Below, in pieces: positions 1 through 7,991 of a DNA stretch of 20,214 nt. This DNA is from Chrysochromulina tobinii. Taxonomy: Eukaryota; Haptophyta; Prymnesiales; Chrysochromulinaceae. The position numbers were made by a program, and so were the translations under genes. The notes under the pieces are model-generated. The model did not search any database, was not told the DNA's origin, and saw only the letters and a list, made by a program, of their open reading frames with translations. Every line of letters starts with the position of its first letter. Positions within the stretch are counted from its first letter, which is position 1. Location: the NCBI GenBank assembly GCA_001275005.1, contig JWZX01002176.1, positions 1 to 20,214 on the forward strand. Reading direction: 5' to 3'.

Positions 1-260
1 GAATGTATCTTGTGTGTCATGTATCTGAGGGTTAAGATACAATGTATCTTAAATGTATCCTGAATGTATCGTAAAGAAGGATACATATGTCCCTAGGTAA
101 GATACATTTTCTTTGATGGCCAAAGTGACAGATACAAATGAGTATCTTGTTGTATCTCGATGTATCTTGATGTATCTTGATGTATTTGAACGGGACACAT
201 CAGAATACATGCAAGATACATGCAGGATACATGCAGGATACATCAGGATACGTATTGTAT
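1..260. repeat. GTATC/GATAC degenerate repeat cluster with inverted halves
   Basis: About 18 copies of GTATC or its complement GATAC fall within 250 bases. The stretch at about 139-187 is a roughly 10-base period of the type GATGTATCTT on the plus strand. The stretch at about 201-251 is an 11-base period of the type GCAGGATACAT, close to the reverse complement of the first block, so the two could fold together around a loop near 188-200. Positions 34-50 form a perfect palindrome with one central base (arms AAGATACA/TGTATCTT). No open frame here looks coding. It could be a degenerate satellite, a MITE end or the edge of a longer array outside the window. Confidence 0.6.
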
Positions 261-1197
261 AGGAAAACCCTCCCAATTTGTATAGGAAACCCCCGTCACC
301 CCTGAGAGGTGAGAGCTTCAAGTGATGTACGGGAGATTTCGTGTTGAGTTCGAAACGAGCAACGAGGTGATACGCCGCATTCCCATCTGCTATCATGTGC
401 AATCCTCCTAGTACCTAGATGTGTCAATGTTTCTAATAACGAGTAACGTAACGAGTTAAATTCCTACATGTACAAATGTACAGTTAGTATGAGATCTGAG
501 TTCAGTATGCACACTCAGCACCTTAACACAGCACCTCTCGTCCAATCGTGTTTTAACATGAACGATGCGACGACTGCATGCTTGCTTGCTTTTGCTCGAC
601 GCTGCCGACTCGCCTGCAAATAAGGGAACCCCTGCTTCCAAATTCATAGTGAGCCGCGTGCGCACAAGAAGGCAACAGGAGACTCACAGGAGTGCGCAAG
701 GCGGTGCGCGCGTGCACGTTCCGTTGCTCGTCGTGCTCAACGTGTGCGCCGCACCGCCCTCGCACACGGTATCCATCGAGTCCGCTCAGTGCTTTCCTCC
801 ATTGTGCCCTGCTGGTATTCCGGGAGCACACATGCGTCTCCCTTTTGTCTCTCTCATGACTGTGATTTTTTTCGCGTGCCTTTCCGCAGTCGCGCGCCGC
901 CGCCGACCAGTACGCCTCCCTCCTCTCCACCCCCGCGTGCTTTTCGCTGCCACGTGACTGACCAATCATGAGGCCCCGAGCTGGGCTGCCTCTCTCTCGA
1001 TCGGAGGGCATATGCAACTCTCCGTTCGCGATGAGCTTCGGAGCCACACGCCGCACGCGATCGGCCCTCATACTTCCGGCATGCTGTGGGCTGTTGCATG
1101 CCTGCGTCGAGACCCATCACGCGCCTTTCGAGCTTGCAGCCGCTCGTGGTCCCATATCTCCATGCTGCCGAAACACACACGTCTCTTGTTCGCAGGG
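261..1197. other. Spacer or 5' region with no supported gene
   Basis: Several open frames cross this stretch on both strands, but none has a recognisable domain and they overlap each other in different frames, as expected for GC-rich DNA. The frame of the first WD40 exon stays open upstream to an ATG at 1012, so part of 1012-1197 could be coding. A pyrimidine-rich tract ending in CAG at 1193-1195 could instead be the acceptor of an intron whose 5' exon lies in this region. I cannot decide between these from sequence alone. Confidence 0.4.
951..966 (+). promoter_or_regulatory. Possible promoter elements: CACGTG (G-box/E-box) next to CCAAT
   Basis: CACGTG lies at 951-956 and CCAAT at 962-966, upstream of both candidate starts (1012 and 1198) of the WD40 gene. 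Both are common eukaryotic promoter motifs, and their closeness is suggestive. Each is short enough to occur by chance, so this is weak evidence. Confidence 0.25.
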
Positions 1198-2660
1198 ATG
1201 TTCGCATTGCTCATCAATTGTGTAGCGGAGAAGTCAAACGCCCACAGCGAGTCCATCATTTCGGTGGCGTTTTCCCCGGACGGAACCAAGATTGTGTCGG
1301 GATCGAACGACGGGAAGATCAAAGTCCTGGATTCGGGTGCGCCGCGAGCTCAAAATCGCCCCTCCTTGGCCAAATCTGATGCATGTTGGATTGCCTGGCA
1401 GGAAAGCTGGAGATGCTGAGCGAGAAGACGAACGCGCACAGCAAGACCATCACGTCGGTGGCGTTTTCCCCGGACGGGACCAAGATTGTGTCCGGATCGG
1501 TTGACGGGACGATCAAAGTCTGGGATTCGGGTGCGCCGCGCGAGCTCAAAATCGCCCCTCCTTGGCCAAAACTGATGCATGTTGGATTGCCTGGCAGGAA
1601 AGCTGGAGATGCTGAGCGAGAAGACGAACGCCCACAGCAACACCATCATTTCGGTGGCGTTTTCCCCGGACGGGACCAAGATCTTGTCGGGATCGTTCGA
1701 CAAGACGATTAAAGTCTGGGATTCGGGTGCGCCAGAGCCCTCAAATCGCCCCTCCTTGGCCAAAACTGACGCATGTTGGCTTGTCTGGCAGACAAACTGA
1801 AGCTGTTGAGCGAGAAGACCAATGCCCACAGCGGCTTGATCTGGTCGGTCGCGTTTTCCCCGGACGGGACCAAGATTGTGTCCGGATCGGAGGACAAGAC
1901 GATCAAAGTCTGGGAATCGGGTGCGCCGCGCGAGCCCAAAATCGCACCTCCTCGGCCAAAACTGATGCATGTTGGATTGTCTGGCAGGCAAGCTGGAGAT
2001 GCTGAGCGAGAAGACCAACGCCCACAGCGACGTCATCATGTCGGTGGCGTTTTCCCCGGACGGGACCAAGATCGTGTCCGGATCGTACGACAAGACGATC
2101 AAAGTCTGGGATTCGGGTGCGCCTGAGCCCTCAAAATCGCCCTCCTTGTCCAAAACTGACGCCTGCTGGCTAGCCTGGCAGCCAAACTGGAGCTGCTGAG
2201 CGAGAAGACGAACGCCCACAGCGACCACATCAACTCCATGGTCATGTCGGTGGCGTTTTCCCCAGACGGGACCAAGATTGTGTCGGGATCGCGGGGCGCG
2301 ACGATCAAAGTCTGGGATTCGGGTGCGCCGGAGTCCTCAAAATTTCCCCTCGGCCAAAACTGACGCTTGTTGGCTTGTCTGGCAGGCAAACTGGAGCTGT
2401 TGAGCGAGAAGACGAACGCCCACAGCGACGTCGTCAGGTCGGTGGCGTTTTCCCCGGATGGGACTAAGATTGTCTCCGGATCGCGCGACAAGACGATCAA
2501 AGTCTGGGATCTGGTCAGTTGGTCTCGCAAAGATCATTTGATGTTCAATCATAGCACACAGCGATTCGTCTTGCTGCTGCTGTGGCTGAACAAATACAGC
2601 ATGAAGTTTCCTGATGATGTGCTTGATCTGCTCATTGAAGCTTGCTTGAAAAGCAGGTGA
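1198..2660 (+). CDS. Seven-blade WD40 beta-propeller protein, one exon per blade
   Basis: Proposed exons are 1198-1336, 1402-1530, 1598-1726, 1792-1920, 1988-2116, 2182-2322 and 2386-2660, joining in one frame to 356 residues. Each exon holds one WD40 repeat with the core [15 protein letters not shown] followed by KTIKVWD, so the seven exons make one complete propeller, normally a protein-interaction platform. The six introns (65, 67, 65, 67, 65, 63 bp) all start GTGCGCC, end CTGGCAG and interrupt a codon after its first base, so every internal exon is symmetric. Exons 2-5 are exactly 129 bp; exon 6 is 141 bp and carries four extra residues. After the last blade is an unrelated tail of about 50 residues with a hydrophobic stretch and a [13 protein letters not shown] helix, resembling short leucine-rich tails I recall on algal WD proteins. 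The start is uncertain: ATG 1198 or 1012, or an upstream exon. No ligand or complex can be named. Confidence 0.8.
1337..2385 (+). repeat. Tandem array of near-identical intron-plus-exon units (about 194-204 bp)
   Basis: The six intron-exon units downstream of the first blade are direct repeats; by eye exon 2 (1402-1530) and exon 5 (1988-2116) differ at about 14 of 129 bases. Introns (1337-1401, 1531-1597, 1727-1791, 1921-1987, 2117-2181, 2323-2385) are conserved almost as well as exons, which points to recent duplication of genomic DNA. Two subtypes are visible. Introns 1, 2 and 4 end TGGATTG(C/T)CTGGCAG and precede exons reading KLEML. Introns 3, 5 and 6 carry an AG(C/T)CCTCAAA stretch near their 5' end and precede exons reading KLKLL or KLELL. 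Confidence 0.85.
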
Positions 2661-3349
2661 GGCGGGGGTGATGGCAACCATGTGTCGCCATCTGATTTCA
2701 TCAGTCGAGTATACTGATTTCACTTTTCAGCACAGTCCCTCGCTGTGGGCTGCATGCCGAGGATAGAGGATAGACGCATACGTAAGACATAAATGTCAGA
2801 GTGTATCGCTGTCACGCAATTCGCTCAGGATATGGGGGACCCACAGCGCCCCTTGCATTTCCCACCCAAGACGAGACCCATATCCCATTGACCATGTCGT
2901 CCTTGGACAGGAGAATGGAGAGACCCCCTGGTATGTTTCAACCCCTGGTATGTTTCAACAAAGTGGTGCGCTAGATTTTGACCTTGGGGGAGGGTTTCGA
3001 CACTAGGTACATGACTAGGTAGTTACCCTATGGTATGGACAAAATTCGGTGTTTCAACAAAGTACTGTACGTGAGCTTCGATGTTCGAAGACCGGAGTCG
3101 GAGGATATTTACGGTAAACGGCGCGGTGCGGCACTGGTCTAGGTCTGGGCTAGACAATTTTCAATCAAGCAGAGTCGAGTGTACGTGAACCTCTCGTAGG
3201 TAGCGCCTTCGTGGGCGGAATATGCGGATTCCTCGTCCAGAAAAACTTGCACCCCAGAGGTCAACTCCATCCAGGAATCCAGCGAGTTTTTCAAGGTTCA
3301 GGAGTTGGTTCAGGGCGTCTTTGCACACTTGGCTGGGTTCCAGGCAGCC
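2661..3349. other. Spacer between the WD40 and armadillo genes
   Basis: No domain-bearing frame is visible. The stretch includes AT-richer sequence, a 17-bp tandem repeat near 2925-2958, and from 3200 onward an open extension of the following gene's frame with no ATG before 3350. It presumably holds the 3' end of the WD40 transcript and the promoter, leader or a first exon of the armadillo gene. Confidence 0.4.
2925..2958 (+). repeat. Two tandem copies of a 17-bp sequence
   Basis: CCCCTGGTATGTTTCAA occurs at 2925-2941 and again, directly adjacent, at 2942-2958. The tail of the second copy (TGTTTCAACAAAGT, 2951-2964) recurs exactly at 3050-3063. It is a small local duplication in non-coding DNA. 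Confidence 0.85.
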
Positions 3350-5215
3350 ATGCCACAAGACTACGACGATGATGTGGCGCTCTTTTCAACCATCATGGCG
3401 CAGGAGCGGCAGGCGCTTGCACCCGCGCGCGGCTCCACGCTCTCGGAGACGCTTGCCGCCTCCGCCGACCCAAGGGCGCGCGCGCTGGCCTCGAATGCCA
3501 CGGCTTCGCACGATGAGAGCGATGTGCCATTCCTCCTGTCGCTCCTCTCGAGCGTCGATCCGGCCGTGCTTGAGGCTGCTGCGGACGCCATTTGGAAGCT
3601 CGCCATCGGTGGTCGCGCGCGAGCGGCTGTGCACAAGGCCAATGGTGCAAGGCCCCTTGTGGCGTTACTCGCTCACAAGGAGCCGCGTGTTGTTCGCGTG
3701 GCGGCGGGCGCGGTCTCGATCCTCGCCCTCGACGGCGCGCACCGCACGATCATCCTTGCCTCTGGTGGCGCGGGCGCACTCGCGGGAGTGCTGAACACCG
3801 GCGGCGAGCGCGAGGCGGAGCAGGCGGCACGCGCGACTACCAACCTGGCGGCCGACGACGTGGCGCGGACATCGCTCATCGACCACTCGGTCTCGGCATA
3901 CCTCGCCATGCGGCTGCAGCGACGACGCTCACCAGCCACGCTGCGCGAGGCGGTGTGCCGCGCCATCGCCGCCCTCGCTAGCTCCGATGGCGAAACGAGC
4001 GCGCGCGCCGCCAATGAGTTTGCCGAGGCAGGCGGCATGATGGCATTGGTGGACGCCCTGCAGCCGGGGGGGGGAGGCGGTGGTGACGCGGCCACGAGCG
4101 CTGCTGGGATGGGCGGCGGCGGCGGCAGCGGCGGCGGCGGCGGCGGCGGCAGTGAGCTGAGCGAAGCTTTGATCGCCGCAGGTATGGCCGCAGCCGCCGG
4201 CGGCGCGGGCGCGGGCGTGGGCGCGGGCGCGACCATCCTGTCGGCGAGAGCGCCCGAGAGAGCGCCCGAGGGGCTCGAGGGGCAGCTGGTGACCATCGTG
4301 GGCGTGGCGGCGCGCCCCGAGCTCAACGGCCAGCGCGGCGCCGTCGTCGCCTTCCACAGCGCTACCGGCCGTTACCACGTGCGCCTCGATTCGGGGGAGA
4401 CGGTGGCGCTGCGACCCAACTCGGTGCAACTCCTCTCGGCGGCGGCAGCGGCGGCGGCGGCGGCGGACGGGTCCAACTCGCCGCTGCTCAAGGCGGCCGT
4501 GCGCGCCGCGCGCTCGCTCGCGATGCACCGCACGACCGCGGACGACCTTGTGAGACTCGGTGCGCTGCCCTCGCTCATCAGCCACCTTGGATCTCGCACA
4601 CCCGAGATTGCCGCGGCCTCGGCGTACGCCCTCGGCGCGCTGGCGACTGTCGAGGCTCACCGGCCGGCGCTCCTGAGCGCACGCGCCGTCGCGATGCTGC
4701 TACGCTGCCTGGGCGAAGGCACCGACCGCTCCGTGCAAGAGCCGGCGTGTGCCGCCCTGCGAGCGCTCGCACTTCACCCTGCAGTGCGTGCCGAGCTCGC
4801 CGACGCACGCAAACTCGGTCCGATAGTGGCGGTGCTCTCACGAGGCGACGCGCAGGCGCGCGAGGCGGCTGCCGGGCTGCTCGGCTCGATCGCGCTCCAC
4901 GCGCAGGGGCGACGCGCCATGCTCGACGCGGGGGCCGTGCCGCCATTGATCAAGCTGCTGCCATTACGGCATGAGCCCACGCAGGAGGCGGCGGCCCGGG
5001 CGCTCAAGAATCTCGCCTTCGAGCCCGACGGCGTGACACAGATTGCCAAGGCGGGCGGCACGCAACCCCTCGTGCGGCTGCTCAAGAGTGGCTCTGAGGC
5101 CTTGCATTCGGCCGCCTCGGCCGCGCTCGAGGTGCTCACCATGGAGGCGCACAGCCGTGAGCGCGTGCTTAAGGCGACGCCGAGCTGGCTCGCTCCGGGC
5201 CTGGCTGGCTCGTGA
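3350..5215 (+). CDS. Armadillo-repeat protein with an inserted SH3-like module
   Basis: From ATG 3350 this reads 621 residues without an intron. Residues about 40-237 are armadillo-type helical repeats with patterns such as LVALLAHKEPRVVRVAAGAVSI. Residues about 238-305 are a low-complexity Gly/Ala linker encoded by GGC/GGT runs, including nine consecutive G at 4066-4074. Residues about 309-362 hold a compact beta module with ELNGQRGAVVAF, GRYHVRLDSGE and LRPNSVQLL, a layout I recall from many algal proteins and similar to KOW/SH3-like folds. Residues about 378-607 are a second armadillo block (for example GAVPPLIKLLPL). Such solenoids bind partner proteins; no enzyme motif is seen, and the closest plant relatives by style are ARM-only or ARABIDILLO/PUB-type proteins without the U-box. 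The reading frame is open back to 3200 without an ATG, with protein-like sequence there (for example ESSEFFKVQELVQGVFAHL), so a spliced 5' exon is possible. Confidence 0.8.
   Translation: MPQDYDDDVALFSTIMAQERQALAPARGSTLSETLAASADPRARALASNATASHDESDVPFLLSLLSSVDPAVLEAAADAIWKLAIGGRARAAVHKANGARPLVALLAHKEPRVVRVAAGAVSILALDGAHRTIILASGGAGALAGVLNTGGEREAEQAARATTNLAADDVARTSLIDHSVSAYLAMRLQRRRSPATLREAVCRAIAALASSDGETSARAANEFAEAGGMMALVDALQPGGGGGGDAATSAAGMGGGGGSGGGGGGGSELSEALIAAGMAAAAGGAGAGVGAGATILSARAPERAPEGLEGQLVTIVGVAARPELNGQRGAVVAFHSATGRYHVRLDSGETVALRPNSVQLLSAAAAAAAAADGSNSPLLKAAVRAARSLAMHRTTADDLVRLGALPSLISHLGSRTPEIAAASAYALGALATVEAHRPALLSARAVAMLLRCLGEGTDRSVQEPACAALRALALHPAVRAELADARKLGPIVAVLSRGDAQAREAAAGLLGSIALHAQGRRAMLDAGAVPPLIKLLPLRHEPTQEAAARALKNLAFEPDGVTQIAKAGGTQPLVRLLKSGSEALHSAASAALEVLTMEAHSRERVLKATPSWLAPGLAGS
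4066..4152 (+). repeat. GGC/GGT simple-sequence tract inside the armadillo gene
   Basis: A G9 run (4066-4074) is followed by GGC-rich triplet repeats encoding polyglycine. The coding frame is coherent on both sides, so the G count appears right here, but such a tract is prone to sequencing and replication slippage. Confidence 0.8.
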
Positions 5216-5414
5216 GGTGACCAGTGCTCAAAAGTACATCACATTCTGAAGTGAGCGCGTAGCCGCGTAGGCAGGTAGGCGTAGGGAAGGGAGTGGGGAG
5301 TGGACCCGCGGCAAAAGTAACTGTCATTAGTTTAAGAATTCTGTTCCGTTCGCCCGCCTAGATCTTGCAAACATTTAATTATGATCGCGCCAGAGCTTGA
5401 TCATTTTCAAGTCT

Positions 5415-5430
5415 GTGATCTCAAGATCAC
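5415..5430. other. Short inverted repeat between convergent gene ends
   Basis: GTGATCT (5415-5421) and AGATCAC (5424-5430) are perfect complements separated by two bases. The site lies in the 249-bp AT-richer gap between the 3' ends of the armadillo gene (+) and the RWD gene (-). It may be part of either 3' UTR; a two-base loop is too tight for a stable full hairpin, so a role is uncertain. Confidence 0.4.
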
Positions 5431-5464
5431 GATGTGATCATACCAGAACATTCTATTTCTAAAT

Positions 5465-6481
5465 TCATGCTGGGATCCAAGCCTGACCCACGAAGTCGAA
5501 GGCACTCTCGGTGAGCCACGTCGCCGCCTCGTAGACGCAAGGGTCGGGCAGGCACTCGGCCGCGCGCGCTAGGAAGCCGCACACAAGCCCGCCTTCATCG
5601 AGGATGGCGAGGGTGGCGAGGACCTTGTTCTGTGGAAGCGGCGCCTGCGTCGTCACCATCGAGTCCTCCACGCTCACCTCCGGCGGAGCTGCCTGAGGGT
5701 ACTCGGGAGGGAAGCGCACGCGCAGCAGGATCGACGCGACGAGAGCGACAGCCGGCCGTGCTGCTGCCTCGCCGTCCTCCTCGCCGTCCGCAGCCTGCCC
5801 ACGCTCGCCATATGCAGTCAGCTGGAGGACAAATTCCAGTGAACGGTGTGCGGCGACTTCTTGAAGTGCGGCTGCATCTGCGCTCGCGACATCGTGCCCG
5901 AGCGCCTCGCATCGCGCCCTCAACGCGCTGACCGCATCCGCCGGAGTCAGGAGCAAAAACTCGTCGGGGAACAGTGCTTGCAAGCACTCAAGCTCAACCA
6001 GCTGCGCCCGCCGCCCCTCTGCGATCGTCCATAGCTGTTCGTGGCTTAAGGTTGAACCGCCACCCTGCTCACTGCTGCTGCCGGCACCTGCAGCCATCGG
6101 GTCGAGGCCCTGTAGAGCGAGGGCCAACTCGGCCATCCGTGTGCGTGCCAACACGTGTGCCGATTCTCCGGCGGCGGGGATCGGCTCAAGCTCATCGCCA
6201 GCATCGGCCGCATCGGTCATAGCAGGGCCGGCGGCTGCACGACGCTGTTCCTCCAGCGCCCGGTCGCGAGCGCGGTTGATATCTTCTTTTGTCCACCCCT
6301 TCGGCTTCTCTACATATTTGATCAGCTTGCCGTTCTTGTCGCGACCATTTGCCTCCCACGCCATGGCCATCTCGCTGTGAGAGGCCGCCTTCTCCACACG
6401 CTTGGGCTTCTCCTCGGTTGGGGGCTTGTACTTCCGGGTGCTGACGCTCGTAGAGCCGCCACCGCCGCCCATGGACTTCAT
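5465..6481 (-). CDS. RWD-domain protein
   Basis: From the first ATG (complement of 6479-6481) this encodes 338 residues. Residues 1-85 are charged and probably disordered, starting with a Gly/Ser stretch and containing KPKGWTKEDINRARDRALEEQR. Residues about 158-325 match the RWD fold: the opening helix ending LVELECLQALFPDEF, strands LEFVLQLTAY and ILLRVRFPPE, the hallmark YPQAAPP (Y261 to P267, RWD consensus YPxxxP), and a closing helix CVYEAATWLTES. RWD domains mediate protein binding, for instance in GCN2-type kinases, RNF14-like ubiquitin ligases and DFRP2/RWDD proteins; no RING, kinase or WD repeat accompanies it here, so the partner is unknown. It is divergent from the next gene, with 217 bp between start codons. 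The frame continues upstream without a stop to about 6607 but has no ATG there. Confidence 0.8.
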   Translation of the reverse strand: MKSMGGGGGSTSVSTRKYKPPTEEKPKRVEKAASHSEMAMAWEANGRDKNGKLIKYVEKPKGWTKEDINRARDRALEEQRRAAAGPAMTDAADAGDELEPIPAAGESAHVLARTRMAELALALQGLDPMAAGAGSSSEQGGGSTLSHEQLWTIAEGRRAQLVELECLQALFPDEFLLLTPADAVSALRARCEALGHDVASADAAALQEVAAHRSLEFVLQLTAYGERGQAADGEEDGEAAARPAVALVASILLRVRFPPEYPQAAPPEVSVEDSMVTTQAPLPQNKVLATLAILDEGGLVCGFLARAAECLPDPCVYEAATWLTESAFDFVGQAWIPA

Positions 6482-6698
6482 GCGGCTTGCGTGTCTCGGA
6501 GTACCCTCAAGACGGACCTTGACAAAGCCGTCCTGTGGTCGCGCGGGCCGAATGACGCGGGGCGAATCACAACCTGGCGGTCGTTTTCCCGCGACATCTC
6601 TCAGCAAGACACCCGGATTACATGTATCACCAGAGTTGGATCATTCGTGTGAATGTGCGGTGTTTTGCGGAACCACTTTGGGCTGTGAATTGGGTCTT
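6482..6698. promoter_or_regulatory. Putative bidirectional promoter (RWD gene / unknown gene)
   Basis: Only 217 bp separate the two opposed ATGs, so the promoters must overlap. TTTCCCGC at 6585-6592 fits the E2F consensus TTTSSCGC. No TATA box is evident. The shared-promoter claim follows from geometry; the factor site is only a motif match. Confidence 0.4.
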
Positions 6699-7817
6699 AT
6701 GGCGGACGGCGTGAATTCCATGCTAAACGACGTCGCGTCCCTCGAGTCCGGCTACGATCCGACGTCAGCCCCACCAACGGATAAGGAAATCGAGTCGGAG
6801 GTAGCCCACCTCGTGCGTGGTCTCTGCCAGGCCGTCGCGACACGCCACTTTGTCGAGGCGCACACCGAGCTTCTCCGTGACGTAGAGGCGCTCCAGCGGC
6901 GCGTGTGGTTGCAGGCAGAGAGGCGGTACGACCAGAGGACTTGATTCACCCGGTCTCTCTCGCTCGCTGACTGGCCACGTTGCCTGTGGTGTCCACTCTG
7001 TCGCAGGCACCAGGCTCTATACCCAGCCACGCGCCCACTGGGCGCGCCTGTGACGACCAGCAGCAGCGCGACGCCTCCGGGCCGGCTATGGTCCAAACCC
7101 GTGCCGGGCGACGCGACGGCCAACTTCGGCCGCCGAGCGCGGAGGCTCACACTTCAAAACCTGGACGACGATGACGATGAGCTTCAAGTGCTGCAAAAGC
7201 GTCTGGACCTGAGCATCGGGCTGAACGTGAAGGGGTCAGCTCCCAAGATTGTGCTGGCGCCATACAGTGCCTCGGCGGGCTCTCGGCGTACGTGTGCCAC
7301 CAACGGCAGTAACAGCAGGCCCAGCCGTTCTATGCCAGTGGCTTCGAGCAGCTCGGGTTTCGCGACCTGCGCCGAGTCACTCTTGCCAGCGACGCCCGGT
7401 CGCTCGCAGTTCCTTTTTGAACTGCCGAACCCGCTGATGATGCACTCGAAGCACGAGGAGAATAAACACCTGCAGCGGCGTCTGTCGATGCTCGGTGCGC
7501 TCCAAGCAGAGACCGTGAAGCTCGAGAAGAAGCAGCGCATGGACGGGCGTGCCGCCAACATGTTCTACAAGCTGTGCGACGAGGGCAGCGCGCCGACAGC
7601 CACGGCTGGAGGCCCGCAGGATGCCTTCCTCGCCGCAGTGGCTGCCGCCGCGGCGGCGGCAGTGGGCCCGTCGGTCATCCAGCACCACACTCTGATCTCG
7701 CCACTCGCGAGAGTCAGCCACCAGCCTGTGAGAAGCTCCAGCACCGTCGCTGGTGGTGCGGCTCCGGCGGCACCTCCGCACAACATTTACAGCGTGCACG
7801 TGCGTCGAGGCGCGTGA
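6699..7817 (+). CDS. Unrecognised protein, two exons, helical segments and low-complexity linkers
   Basis: I do not recognise this family. Proposed exons are 6699-6925 and 7007-7817, giving 345 residues. The 81-bp intron (GTACGA...TCGCAG) removes an in-frame stop, splits an Arg codon (CG|G), and the two open frames fuse exactly in phase, which is the main support for the model. Residues about 28-76 (EVAHLVRGLCQ ... DVEALQRRVWLQAERR) are predicted helical and amphipathic. An acidic LDDDDDELQ stretch at about 128-136 leads into a second short helix. Residues about 222-268 (HEENKHLQRRLSMLGALQAE ... MFYKLCDEG) are a likely coiled coil. Between them are Ser/Pro/Ala-rich linkers, and near the C terminus an Ala run encoded by GCC/GCG repeats. 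There is no signal peptide or membrane segment. A scaffold or cytoskeleton-associated role would be a guess. Confidence 0.65.
6926..7006 (+). other. Intron of the unrecognised gene
   Basis: It begins GTACGA and ends TCGCAG after a pyrimidine-rich tract (CCACTCTGTCGCAG). The length of 81 bp matches other introns of the window. It carries TGA in frame, so retention would end the protein after about 80 residues. Confidence 0.65.
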
Positions 7818-7827
7818 GCATGTTTGT

Positions 7828-7845
7828 GCGCGCGCGCGCGCGCGC
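7828..7845. repeat. (GC)9 dinucleotide run
   Basis: Nine GC units lie just after the stop codon of the preceding gene and ahead of the GT31-like gene. Alternating purine-pyrimidine DNA of this kind can adopt Z-form. It is likely variable in length. Confidence 0.8.
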
Positions 7846-7991
7846 CATCTGTGTGCTGTGCGATTTACATTTACACAATCCAAACCCAATTAACGTGCGT
7901 GGGTGTTCCAGGCCTTCCTTTGCACACGCGTTTTCGCCTTACGGGTACCGTAACAGAATTCTGGCGCGTGCTGTCGGGCACCCCATTCTAC

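Noticed and set aside
1-260. Telomere or CRISPR-like array
   Set aside because: The unit is degenerate, changes orientation and lacks regular spacers; it is unlike TTAGGG/TTTAGGG telomeres, and the context is eukaryotic.
1292-2126. Plus-strand frames reading through the WD40 introns (for example [24 protein letters not shown]-like sequence)
   Set aside because: These arise from reading intron plus the next exon in a shifted frame. The 65- and 67-bp introns are not multiples of three and splice cleanly to give seven perfect blades.
1350-2228. 292-residue minus-strand open frame
   Set aside because: It is the antisense of the WD40 exon-intron array; the repeated units keep one antisense frame open. 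It has no domain of its own.
3929-4660. Minus-strand frame of 243 residues across the armadillo gene
   Set aside because: GC-rich codon-position shadow full of Arg/Ala/Gly; the plus-strand frame has clear armadillo repeats.
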